Part shown: piece after piece, positions 27,116-34,734 of the stretch
How the letters are laid out: the number at the start of each line of letters is the position of its first letter
Numbering within the stretch: the stretch's first letter is position 1
NCBI RefSeq assembly: GCF_013344765.1
Contig: NZ_JABVBF010000010.1
Location: 1-38,284, forward strand
Length of the DNA: 38,284 bases
Direction: 5' to 3'
DNA from: Acinetobacter lactucae
GTDB taxonomy: Bacteria > Pseudomonadota > Gammaproteobacteria > Pseudomonadales > Moraxellaceae
Translations under genes and position numbers: made by a program
The notes under the pieces: model-generated
The model's input: only the letters and a program-made list of their open reading frames with translations
Databases searched by the model: none
What the model was told of the DNA's origin: nothing

Positions 27116-27900
27116 GGTTTTGCTGGAGCCAACACACTAAAGCCATATTTTTTAAAGACTGCTTTGGCTTGATCGCTTTGTAAAAATTGATAGAACTTTG
27201 CTGAGTCATGATTCTTTTTAATCAACCCTACAGGATAAGTAATTGGCGAATGGGTATTTTCGGGAAATACATCAACTACCGTTACATCTTTACTAATCGC
27301 TGCATCAGTTGCATAGACAATGCCAACCTGACATTCACCTCGCGCAACAAAGTTTAATGCCGCTCGAACATCTTCTGTTTCAACTAACTTTGGCTCAATA
27401 CGGTTCCACCAACCTAAATTGGTAAAAGCTTGTTTAGCATATTTGCCTACAGGCACACTTTTGGTATCCCCTGTACAAATCTTTCTGGTAAATACTTTAT
27501 TTGGATCGGTGGTTTTATCTAGTTTTACGTTTAGTGACTGCCCTTTTGGAGTAATTAGAACCAAACGGTTGCCTAATAAATTTATACGATTATTTGCTAC
27601 AACTAATTTTTTGTTTTGCAGATAATCCATCCACTGTGTATCAGCAGAGATAAATACATCGGCTGGTGCTCCAGCTTCAATTTGTTTAGCTAAGGTTGAT
27701 GAACCAGCATATGAAGTTTTGACTTCTATATTGTTTTGTTTTTCGTAAATTTTTTCTAAATCATTAATGACATTGGTTAAGCTGGCTGCTGCATAAACAG
27801 TAACTGATTCAGCTTTAGCTGTAACATTAAAGACCAGTCCAATGCTAAGGATCGAACAAGCAAAAACCAATTTTTTTATCTTTCTATCACTTATCATCAT
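27112..27900 (-). CDS. modA: Periplasmic molybdate-binding protein
   Basis: Solute-binding subunit of the molybdate importer, 262 residues. A signal peptide covers about residues 1-30 (ending VTAKA). The mature part begins with ESVTVYAAASLTNVINDL, a ModA hallmark, followed by YAGSSTLAKQIEAGAPADVFISAD, which contributes oxyanion-binding residues. Later segments such as VETEDVRAALNFVARGECQVGIVYATDA also match the family. RBS AAAAAGG is placed 6 nt before the ATG. An inverted repeat of ModE type lies 27 bp upstream. Molybdate or tungstate is the likely ligand. Confidence 0.95.
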   Translation of the reverse strand: MMISDRKIKKLVFACSILSIGLVFNVTAKAESVTVYAAASLTNVINDLEKIYEKQNNIEVKTSYAGSSTLAKQIEAGAPADVFISADTQWMDYLQNKKLVVANNRINLLGNRLVLITPKGQSLNVKLDKTTDPNKVFTRKICTGDTKSVPVGKYAKQAFTNLGWWNRIEPKLVETEDVRAALNFVARGECQVGIVYATDAAISKDVTVVDVFPENTHSPITYPVGLIKKNHDSAKFYQFLQSDQAKAVFKKYGFSVLAPAKP

Positions 27901-27926
27901 GTCTTACCTTTTTGTCATTTTTTGCA

Positions 27927-27952
27927 GCGATATATACCCAAGAATATAGCGC
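27927..27952. promoter_or_regulatory. ModE-type palindromic operator before modA
   Basis: The inverted repeat GCGATATATAC (27927-27937) and its partner GAATATAGCGC (27942-27952) form 11-bp arms with two mismatches. It resembles the E. coli ModE site, which has CGnTATAT half-sites in inverted orientation. The position upstream of modA and just downstream of a ModE-like gene supports it. Confidence 0.7.
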
Positions 27953-28087
27953 CATACAAAGATTATGCACAGCATAATTCGTTAAATATAGATGACTGGA
28001 ATGCAGCAGTGCTTTTTCAGCGTGCACTTTGGATTAAGCAAAAGCTATACCACATTAAAAGATTCAGTCGCTATAAAATCTTTTAAT

Positions 28088-28438
28088 TTAGTTTTTTAAA
28101 TAGCTACTCATGATCTGATAATCACGTTCTAAGGCTTGTCGAGCATTAACTTCCATTTGACGATAGTGTTGTAAGACTTTCTGGCCCAAAGCTGTAACGG
28201 CTGCCCCACCACCATGTGTTCCCCCCGTTTGAGTTTCGACTAGAGCTGTTTCGAAACATTGATTCATGGTGTCTACCAACTGCCATGCACGGCGGTAGCT
28301 CATATTCATAGATTTTGCCGCTTGTGAGATTGAACCAGTTCTCTCAATTGCTTCAAGTAAGTCTGCCTTTCCAGGGCCGAATGCGATGTTCTGCTCTAAA
28401 AGAATTCTAATTTGTAATTTTAAGTTTTTTTCTTTCAT
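28088..28438 (-). CDS. ModE-like one-domain HTH regulator
   Basis: A 116-residue protein matching only the N-terminal DNA-binding domain of ModE. It has a winged helix with GSISQAAKSMNMSYRRAWQLVDTMN and the ModE signature TQTGGTHGGGAAVTALG. Full-length ModE (about 260 residues) has two more molybdate-binding (Mop/TOBE) modules, which are absent. It is encoded upstream of and in the same direction as modABC. It may bind the palindrome before modA. With no ligand domain, how it would sense molybdate is unclear. An in-frame TTG at 28453 would add 5 residues; the ATG at 28438 is chosen, though its RBS is weak. Confidence 0.85.
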   Translation of the reverse strand: MKEKNLKLQIRILLEQNIAFGPGKADLLEAIERTGSISQAAKSMNMSYRRAWQLVDTMNQCFETALVETQTGGTHGGGAAVTALGQKVLQHYRQMEVNARQALERDYQIMSSYLKN

Positions 28439-28572
28439 GGACTTAGTTCGCAAAATTTCATTTTATGCTCGTTAACATTATAGGGAAGTTTAACAAGTTA
28501 AGACACATACAAATTTAAAACTGATAGCCTCTTAAAAAAGAGTGTGATTAAAAGATCAAAACTGCATAAAGT

Positions 28573-28600
28573 GGATAAAGATCTGGAAAAAACGGATAGA
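28573..28600 (+). promoter_or_regulatory. Direct repeats (GGATA, 21-bp spacing) at the antA promoter
   Basis: GGATA occurs at 28573-28577 and 28594-28598, exactly 21 bp apart, the geometry of AraC/XylS activator half-sites on one DNA face. The second copy is in CGGATAGA, which also occurs at the iifA promoter. The region lies 59-86 bp upstream of the antA start. Confidence 0.55.
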
Positions 28601-28658
28601 GGCTAAGGCTTAATCGCGGTTCAATCAGTTAAAAGCTGAATGAATGGAGGATTGAGCA

Positions 28659-30074
28659 ATGACCTCATCTAATTTAAAACAATGGAATGATTTTGTAGAT
28701 GGATGTATCGACTTCCGTCCTAACGATGGTGTGTTTCGTATTGCACGTAATATGTTTACCGAGCCTGAACTATTTGACTTGGAAATGGAACTTATTTTTG
28801 AAAAGGTTTGGATTTATGCATGTCACGAAAGTGAGATTCCAAACAATCATGATTTCCTAACAGTTCAAATTGGCCGCCAACCGATTATTGTGAGCCGTGA
28901 TGGTAAAGGCGAATTACACGCCATGGTCAATGCTTGTGAGCACCGCGGCGCGACATTAACACGCGTTGCTAAAGGCAACCAATCTACATTTACTTGTCCA
29001 TTCCATGCGTGGTGCTACAAGTCAGATGGCCGCTTGGTCAAAGTAAAAGCACCGAGTGAATATTGCGAAGATTTTGATAAATCAAGCCGTGGCTTAAAGC
29101 AAGGCCGTATTGCTAGCTATCGTGGTTTTGTCTTTGTAAGCCTTGATACTCAAGCAACAGATTCGCTAGAAGACTTTTTGGGCGATGCAAAACTGTTCCT
29201 TGATTTAATGGTTAACCAGTCCCCAACAGGTGAACTCGAAGTACTACAAGGCAAATCATCTTATACCTTTGCAGGTAACTGGAAGCTACAAAATGAAAAT
29301 GGTCTAGATGGTTATCATGTAAGTACCGTTCACTATAACTATGTTTCTACAGTCCAACACCGTCAGCAAGTCAATGCATCAAAAGGTGAAGAGCTTGATA
29401 CGCTTGACTATAGCAAGTTAGGTGCCGGTGACTCAGAAACTGACGATGGTTGGTTTAGTTTTAAAAATGGCCATAGTGTTTTATTTAGTGACATGCCTAA
29501 TCCAACAGTTCGTCCGGGCTACAGCACAGTTATGCCATATATGGTTGAAAAGTACGGCGAAAAATATGCTGAATGGGCAATGCACCGTTTAAGAAATTTG
29601 AACTTGTACCCTAGCCTATTCTTTATGGACCAGATTAGTTCACAGCTTCGTATTGTTCGTCCAGTGGCATGGAATAAAACCGAAGTCATTAGTCAGTGTA
29701 TTGGTGTTAAAGGTGAATCTGCGGAAGCACGCCGTAACCGTATTCGCCAGTTCGAAGATTTCTTTAATGTGTCGGGTCTTGGTACACCAGATGATCTAGT
29801 TGAATTCCGTGAACAACAAAAAGGTTTTCAGGCACGACTTGAACGTTGGAGCGATATTTCTCGCGGTTGTCAGTCTTGGGAATATGGCGCGACCAAAAAC
29901 TCACAAGATTTAGGCATTCAACCTGTCATTACTGGCCGTGAGTTTACCCATGAAGGACTCTATGTAAATCAGCATGGACACTGGCAACGTCTCATGCTCG
30001 ACGGCTTAAACAAGAAAGCATTGAAAATGCAAGATATTACTTTTGAAAACAATGCCGTAATGGATGAGGTGTAA
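28659..30074 (+). CDS. antA: Anthranilate 1,2-dioxygenase large subunit
   Basis: Catalytic alpha subunit of the Rieske oxygenase that converts anthranilate to catechol with release of CO2 and ammonia. It has 471 residues, the size reported for Acinetobacter AntA and distinct from BenA (about 460). The Rieske [2Fe-2S] site is C93-x-H95 and C113-x2-H116 (CEHRGATL...CPFHAWC). The mononuclear iron site is D217-x2-H220-x4-H225 in LDGYHVSTVHYNY. RBS TGGAGG precedes the ATG. It is first in antABC, with antB starting 2 bp after its stop. Substrate choice over benzoate rests on size and on the upstream-pathway iif genes in the same island. Confidence 0.92.
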   Translation: MTSSNLKQWNDFVDGCIDFRPNDGVFRIARNMFTEPELFDLEMELIFEKVWIYACHESEIPNNHDFLTVQIGRQPIIVSRDGKGELHAMVNACEHRGATLTRVAKGNQSTFTCPFHAWCYKSDGRLVKVKAPSEYCEDFDKSSRGLKQGRIASYRGFVFVSLDTQATDSLEDFLGDAKLFLDLMVNQSPTGELEVLQGKSSYTFAGNWKLQNENGLDGYHVSTVHYNYVSTVQHRQQVNASKGEELDTLDYSKLGAGDSETDDGWFSFKNGHSVLFSDMPNPTVRPGYSTVMPYMVEKYGEKYAEWAMHRLRNLNLYPSLFFMDQISSQLRIVRPVAWNKTEVISQCIGVKGESAEARRNRIRQFEDFFNVSGLGTPDDLVEFREQQKGFQARLERWSDISRGCQSWEYGATKNSQDLGIQPVITGREFTHEGLYVNQHGHWQRLMLDGLNKKALKMQDITFENNAVMDEV

Positions 30075-30076
30075 CC

Positions 30077-30568
30077 ATGTCACAAGAACTACATTTTGCT
30101 GTATCTCAGTTTTTGTACAAAAAGGCAGAGCTTTGCGATGCTTATGACTGGGATGCCTACCTAGAGCTTTACGATGAAGATAGTGAATATCATATTCCAC
30201 AGTGGATTGATGATCATAACTATGTTCAAGATCCAAATCAGGGTTTGTCTTATATTTATTATGCAGACCGTACAGGGCTTGAAGATCGTGTATTCCGTAT
30301 TCGTACCGGAAAAGCGGCATCTGCAACACCATTACCACGTACTTTGCACAGCATAAACAACATTCGAGTTAAAACACTAGATGATGGATTAATTGAAGCA
30401 AAAGTTGCATGGCAAACGCTTTATAACCGTCAAGGCTTAGAAGGCTGTTTTTACGGACACGCGACTTATCTTTTACGTCAAACCGCAGATGGTTTCCGTA
30501 TTCGTCGTCAACACAGCATTTTGCTGAATGACAAAATTGATTCCGTTTTAGACTTCTATCACGTTTAA
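30077..30568 (+). CDS. antB: Anthranilate 1,2-dioxygenase small subunit
   Basis: Beta (structural) subunit of the anthranilate dioxygenase, 163 residues, identical in length to known Acinetobacter AntB. It has the cone-shaped NTF2-like fold of ring-hydroxylating beta subunits, with visible motifs EDSEYHIPQWIDD near the start and RIRRQHSILLNDKIDSVLDFYHV at the end. It begins 2 bp after antA and ends 12 bp before antC, so the three are one transcript. It helps shape the alpha3beta3 hexamer and has no metal site of its own. Confidence 0.92.
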   Translation: MSQELHFAVSQFLYKKAELCDAYDWDAYLELYDEDSEYHIPQWIDDHNYVQDPNQGLSYIYYADRTGLEDRVFRIRTGKAASATPLPRTLHSINNIRVKTLDDGLIEAKVAWQTLYNRQGLEGCFYGHATYLLRQTADGFRIRRQHSILLNDKIDSVLDFYHV

Positions 30569-30580
30569 GGGGAATGAAAA

Positions 30581-31609
30581 ATGGGACATTCAGTTGCACT
30601 TAACTTTGCCGATGGCAAAACCTTTTTCATTTCGGTAAATAACGACGAATTGCTGCTTGATGCAGCAGTTCGCCAAGGAATTAACCTGCCGCTAGACTGC
30701 CGTGAAGGTGTTTGTGGTACCTGTCAGGGGCAATGTGAAACTGGTATCTATGAACAAGAATATGTCGATGAAGATGCTTTAAGTGAACGTGATTTGGCTG
30801 AGCGAAAAATGTTGGCTTGCCAGACCCGTGTGAAATCAGATGCAGCTTTTTATTTCGATCATGATTCTACGATCTGTAACGCTGGTGATACCTTAAAAAT
30901 TGAAACCAAAGTGACTGCGGTTGAGCTGGTTTCTGAAACGACAGCAATCTTGCATCTTGATGCGAGCAGTCATGCTGAACAACTTCAGTTTTTGCCGGGT
31001 CAATATGCTCGTTTGCAAATTCCAGATACTGAAGATTGGCGCTCATATTCATTTGCAAACAGACCAAACGCAACCAATCAATTACAGTTTTTAATTCGTC
31101 TCTTGCCAGACGGTGTGATGAGTAATTATTTGCGTGATCGTTGTCAGGTTGGACAAAGCTTACTTATTGAAGCACCGCTTGGTAGTTTCTATTTACGTGA
31201 AGTACAGCGACCACTGGTTTTTGTGGCAGGTGGAACAGGGTTATCTGCTTTCTTGGGAATGCTTGATAACTTGGTGGATCAACCGAACTCACCTGCGGTT
31301 CAGTTATATTACGGCGTAAATAGTGAAACCGACTTATGCGAACAACAGCGTTTACATGCCTACGCGGAGCAGCTACCAAACTTTAGTTATCACCCGATTG
31401 TGACTAAAGCAACGGAAGCTTGGCAAGGTAAAGCAGGTTATATTCATGAGCACTTAAATAAAGATCAACTGGCCGAGCAGGCTTTTGATATGTATTTATG
31501 TGGCCCCCCACCAATGATTGAAGCCGTTAAAAATTGGTTGGATGAGCAAGCTTTGCAAAACTATCGTATTTACAGCGAGAAGTTTTTACAAAGCAATACC
31601 TCACGTTAA
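30581..31609 (+). CDS. antC: Anthranilate 1,2-dioxygenase reductase
   Basis: Electron-transfer component that passes electrons from NADH through FAD and a plant-type [2Fe-2S] cluster to AntA. It has 342 residues. The N-terminal ferredoxin domain has CREGVCGTC with the later LACQTR cysteine. The FAD site is RSYSFAN. The NAD site includes FVAGGTGLSAFLGML and the C-terminal LCGPPPMIEAVKNWL. RBS AAGGGGA precedes the ATG. A terminator lies 39 bp after the stop. The neighbours and size match AntC rather than BenC (about 348), although the two families are close. Confidence 0.92.
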   Translation: MGHSVALNFADGKTFFISVNNDELLLDAAVRQGINLPLDCREGVCGTCQGQCETGIYEQEYVDEDALSERDLAERKMLACQTRVKSDAAFYFDHDSTICNAGDTLKIETKVTAVELVSETTAILHLDASSHAEQLQFLPGQYARLQIPDTEDWRSYSFANRPNATNQLQFLIRLLPDGVMSNYLRDRCQVGQSLLIEAPLGSFYLREVQRPLVFVAGGTGLSAFLGMLDNLVDQPNSPAVQLYYGVNSETDLCEQQRLHAYAEQLPNFSYHPIVTKATEAWQGKAGYIHEHLNKDQLAEQAFDMYLCGPPPMIEAVKNWLDEQALQNYRIYSEKFLQSNTSR

Positions 31610-31647
31610 AAGTATAAATAATTTAAAAACCACTGAAACCTGAAATG

Positions 31648-31683
31648 ATTCAATATACTCTGCAAGGGGTATATTGAATTTTT
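31648..31683 (+). terminator. Rho-independent terminator after antC
   Basis: An 11-bp stem (ATTCAATATAC 31648-31658 with GTATATTGAAT 31669-31679, loop of 10 nt) is followed by TTTT. Confidence 0.75.
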
Positions 31684-31744
31684 GCATAAAAATTAAAAGT
31701 TAATATATATCAATAATATAAAAAATAAATTCCGACAAAATAAA

Positions 31745-31773
31745 TTGACCAGTTCGCTCGGATTTGCTATAAA
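31745..31773 (+). promoter_or_regulatory. Sigma-70-like promoter
   Basis: TTGACC (31745-31750) and TATAAA (31768-31773) are separated by 17 bp, near the optimal sigma-70 layout. It would start a transcript around 31780, leading into the small ORF and the AraC-family gene. Confidence 0.6.
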
Positions 31774-31800
31774 TTTTGATAGATCTTAAGGAATAAGATC

Positions 31801-31866
31801 ATGATGAGATTAACTTATAGCACCTTTTATATTCCCCTATTCTATTTCTCGAATGTATTAAATTGA
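31801..31866 (+). CDS. Possible 21-residue leader peptide or small protein
   Basis: A short ORF of 21 residues (MMRLTYSTFYIPLFYFSNVL, then N), rich in aromatic residues. It is preceded by AAGGA at 31788-31792, 8 nt before the ATG, and by a good promoter at 31745. It ends 192 bp before the AraC-family gene. The intergenic stretch 31610-32058 is otherwise AT-rich, with no other gene seen. It could be a leader peptide, a small membrane protein or a chance ORF; the sequence gives no homology clue. Confidence 0.35.
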   Translation: MMRLTYSTFYIPLFYFSNVLN

Positions 31867-32058
31867 TGGACAAAATCCGACTTAAAAATTTGAGAAAATC
31901 ATATTAATTAGCGGTTAAATTGGTCTGTATTTTGCTTATATCTCATTGTAATTTGCGAGTAACTTAATTTTTTAAGTGCCGTATTTACTTGATGTGCAGC
32001 GAAGTTTTAAAGCTTTTACAACACAAGTAAATACAGGAGTGAGCCAAAAGGGATAAAT

Positions 32059-33117
32059 ATGAACCAAGCCAACTCCCACGAACTCAATGGACGTCATTTT
32101 CAAAATGAGTCTATCTTTACCAATCATAATCTGGTCTTTGATCACCACGATTTAAGCGAAACTTGCCGAAATGTAGGGCAGATTTTTAAACCGCATGATC
32201 TTAAAATCTCTCAGCAGAAGCGAGATTTCAGTGCAACCATGCACCATGTTAAAACAGGCGCACTATCTATTAGTCGCTTGGAATATGGCGCAGATGTCAT
32301 TATTGAACCAGATCACCTTGATAACTTTTACCTTATTCAAATTCCAACTCAAGGCTACGCAGAAATCGAGTTTGGTTCTCAAAAGTTTATTTCTTATTCT
32401 CAAGTTGCTTCTCTTATTTCTCCTCAGCAATCTTTACGTATGCGCTGGCATGCAAACTCACCCCAGCTTATTCTAAAAGTGTCAAAGGATGATTTTACTT
32501 ACCATTGCCGTCAACACATTGCGGATTCAGAGAATAACTTACTCGTTTTTGACCCTAAATTAGATTTTTCTACCCAAGGTGGAGCCTATTTTTTGCAGCT
32601 GGTTAGAACATTGATGGATGCTCTAGCATGCGAGCAACACCCTCTCCATCATCCTTTAGCCTTTAAACAGTTTGAGTCAAATTTATTTAATGCTCTCATT
32701 TATGGTCAACCCAATAACGCATTACACAAAATAGATCAGCATAAAGAAAAAACTGTTTCTCCTTATTTTGTGAAGCGTACAGAAGCCTACATTAAAGAAC
32801 ATTTACATGAGCCGCTTAATGTCGAAATTTTAGCTGAACATGCAGGCGTGAGCGTGAGAACACTATTTACTGGTTTTAAAAATTACTTGGGGACAACCCC
32901 AATGTCTTATCTAAAGGAATTACGCTTTGAACAAGCTCATTTAGAACTCATGCATAATGAAAATCTATCGGTCACAGACGTTGCATTTAAATGGGGATTT
33001 ACTCACTTAGGCCGTTTTTCTCAAGAATATAAACGCCGCTATGGGGAATTACCTTCGTCTACTCGTCGATCTGGTCACAGTGAAGGTTCAGGCTTAATTA
33101 CTTCAATTTTTTCTTAA
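32059..33117 (+). CDS. AraC/XylS-family transcriptional regulator
   Basis: A 352-residue regulator. The N-terminal part (about 30-210) fits the AraC-binding-like domain found in XylS/FeaR-type activators, which senses an aromatic ligand. The C-terminal part (about 245-345) has the two HTH motifs: VEILAEHAGVSVRTLFTGFK and SVTDVAFKWGFTHLGRFSQEYKRRYG. RBS AAAAGGG precedes the ATG. It stands between antABC and the iif operon. Shared direct repeats at the antA and iifA promoters make it the likely activator of one or both, responding to indole, anthranilate or an intermediate (inference). It could equally be called AntR-like or the iif regulator. Confidence 0.88.
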   Translation: MNQANSHELNGRHFQNESIFTNHNLVFDHHDLSETCRNVGQIFKPHDLKISQQKRDFSATMHHVKTGALSISRLEYGADVIIEPDHLDNFYLIQIPTQGYAEIEFGSQKFISYSQVASLISPQQSLRMRWHANSPQLILKVSKDDFTYHCRQHIADSENNLLVFDPKLDFSTQGGAYFLQLVRTLMDALACEQHPLHHPLAFKQFESNLFNALIYGQPNNALHKIDQHKEKTVSPYFVKRTEAYIKEHLHEPLNVEILAEHAGVSVRTLFTGFKNYLGTTPMSYLKELRFEQAHLELMHNENLSVTDVAFKWGFTHLGRFSQEYKRRYGELPSSTRRSGHSEGSGLITSIFS

Positions 33118-33131
33118 GTTTACAATAGACG

Positions 33132-33170
33132 AAAGCCTTTTATATTGATTGATATAAAAGGCTTTTTTTA
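33132..33170. terminator. Bidirectional terminator after the AraC gene
   Basis: A 14-bp perfect stem (33132-33145 with 33152-33165, loop TGATTG), followed by TTTTTA on the plus strand. It separates the regulator from the converging outer-membrane protein gene. Confidence 0.9.
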
Positions 33171-33174
33171 TAAT

Positions 33175-34122
33175 TTAAAAATGATGGACATAACGAACTT
33201 GTAGTCGTGTTCCCTCTGGGCGGTTTTCAGCATCTTGCTCAAAATATGCATTTGCAACTAAGTGATCATTTTTAGAAAAACTGTACATCGCACCAGGACC
33301 AATTGCCCAAACTTGTTCACGTCGACCTTTGACTTTTTCACCATCAACTTCGGTGTCCGTGATTTGTTTTAGCCAATAACCATTTAGTCCTAAGCGGAAC
33401 TGTTCGGTAATAGCATAGTCTGTTGCAAAGTTTGCATGAATTGCTTGACCAGCTTGCATATCATTTGCTCCAGCAAATGCATAGCTTGGGTCATCATTTT
33501 TAAAGTTATAGAGGTAATGGATACGCGTTGAAGCTGTCCATTTTGGATTAAACCAATATGTTGCAGCCCAATAAGGGTCAAATGAAACAGCGTTATTACT
33601 TGGGTTAATATCTTTTTGCTGGTCGTATTCCCCAGTAGGTAAATTCACCTGAAACTCAAAACGATGTACAAACTTCGGCCCTTGTGTACCCATGATTGGA
33701 TCGAACTGAATAAAAGGTCCTATCATAATGTCCCCAAAGCCGCTTTGGGCCTTAATTGCAGCATTATTCAAGCCATCATCCATGTCCATTTTGCTGACAA
33801 AAGGAATTAAAAAATTCATGCCTAGACTGGCTTTATCTTTTACTCGGACATTCGATAAATAACTAATCTGTTCAACCAATACTTGATAATTTAAATCTGT
33901 TTTAGGCAAACCTAATTTTTGTCCATTGGCATCGACCAGTTTATTGCTATCGTAATTTTGAAAGTAGGTTTGAGCATACCAGCCGGGCCCTGCGGGTAAG
34001 CCGCCATCGAGAAAGCTGGTCATACCTAAGTTTACGGTCGGTAAATCATAGGCATGTGTAACCAATGGCAAACCCAACAATGTCCCTGCTAAAAAGCCAT
34101 GTTTAATTAAAGTGCTTTTCAT
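33175..34122 (-). CDS. Outer-membrane protein of the PF13557 (MetA-pathway) type
   Basis: A 315-residue predicted outer-membrane beta-barrel. The signal peptide spans about residues 1-24 (ending THA). The C-terminal segment RLQVRYVHHF ends in Phe, the usual signal for outer-membrane assembly. The body has repeated amphipathic strands and resembles the putative MetA-pathway-of-phenol-degradation family, whose members are often encoded with aromatic catabolic genes. RBS AGGAAA precedes the ATG. It follows iifD in the same direction but behind a terminator hairpin, so it may be only partly co-transcribed. Uptake of indole or a related aromatic is a reasonable guess; no transport function has been shown here. 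Confidence 0.78.
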   Translation of the reverse strand: MKSTLIKHGFLAGTLLGLPLVTHAYDLPTVNLGMTSFLDGGLPAGPGWYAQTYFQNYDSNKLVDANGQKLGLPKTDLNYQVLVEQISYLSNVRVKDKASLGMNFLIPFVSKMDMDDGLNNAAIKAQSGFGDIMIGPFIQFDPIMGTQGPKFVHRFEFQVNLPTGEYDQQKDINPSNNAVSFDPYWAATYWFNPKWTASTRIHYLYNFKNDDPSYAFAGANDMQAGQAIHANFATDYAITEQFRLGLNGYWLKQITDTEVDGEKVKGRREQVWAIGPGAMYSFSKNDHLVANAYFEQDAENRPEGTRLQVRYVHHF

Positions 34123-34137
34123 CTTCTTATTTCCTAT

Positions 34138-34167
34138 AAAAAAATCACGACCGGATTGATCGTGATT
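34138..34167 (-). terminator. Terminator or attenuator after iifD
   Basis: An 8-bp stem (AATCACGA 34143-34150 with TCGTGATT 34160-34167, loop of 9 nt) is followed on the minus strand by seven T. It lies between iifD and the outer-membrane protein gene and may lower expression of the latter. Confidence 0.75.
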
Positions 34168-34175
34168 ATGGTGAA

Positions 34176-34706
34176 TTAATGTGCTAATTCTGGATGCTCT
34201 GCGGCAATCCGATACTTTCCTGCGTGGAATACCAATGGTTCACCTTGGCGTTGTTGGTATTGTTCAATTTGACCAATAAAAATCAGGTGATCTCCACCCT
34301 CATACTGATTTACATTTCGGCAAACTAAGGTTGCGAGTGCATCGGATAAAATTGGAACGCCAGCATTGCATTGCTGATGGGCAATGCCTGCAAATTTATC
34401 GTCAGCACCTCGAGCGAAATGCCCAGAAAGCTGATGATGCTCTTGCGCCAACATATGAATGGCAAAATATTCAGCTTCTACAAAATCAGACAAACTTGGA
34501 GCTGTTTTTGAAAGGCTCCACAAAATTAATGGTGGATCTAAAGACAGTGAAGAAAATGAATTGGCTGTCATGCCTATTTTCCGGCCATCTTTACCACGAG
34601 TTGTAATCACGGTAACGCCAGTTGCAAACTGTCCAAGCAAATTACGAATTTCTCTTGGGTTTTCAGCATTAATCGCTTGTAAAGCTAAAGTTTCAATTGT
34701 GTCCAT
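34176..34706 (-). CDS. iifD: Flavin reductase of the indole monooxygenase (IifD-like)
   Basis: NADH:flavin oxidoreductase of the short HpaC/StyB family that supplies reduced FAD to the neighbouring monooxygenase. From the ATG at 34706 (MDTIETLALQ, preceded by AAGGGAG) it has 176 residues; a longer frame to 34850 would run back into iifC and has no RBS. Motifs typical of the family are FATGVTVITTRG, GMTANSFSSLSLDPPLILWSL and the late GGDHLIFIGQIE. It lies 28 bp after iifC. The StyA/StyB-like pairing is what one expects for a two-component FAD-dependent indole or styrene oxygenase. Confidence 0.9.
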   Translation of the reverse strand: MDTIETLALQAINAENPREIRNLLGQFATGVTVITTRGKDGRKIGMTANSFSSLSLDPPLILWSLSKTAPSLSDFVEAEYFAIHMLAQEHHQLSGHFARGADDKFAGIAHQQCNAGVPILSDALATLVCRNVNQYEGGDHLIFIGQIEQYQQRQGEPLVFHAGKYRIAAEHPELAH

Positions 34707-34734
34707 TTTTAATTCTCCCTTTGCTGTTTTGCCC

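Noticed and set aside
28659-31609. benABC (benzoate dioxygenase)
   Set aside because: Subunit lengths of 471, 163 and 342 fit AntABC better than BenABC (about 460, 169, 348), and the neighbouring iif genes generate anthranilate.
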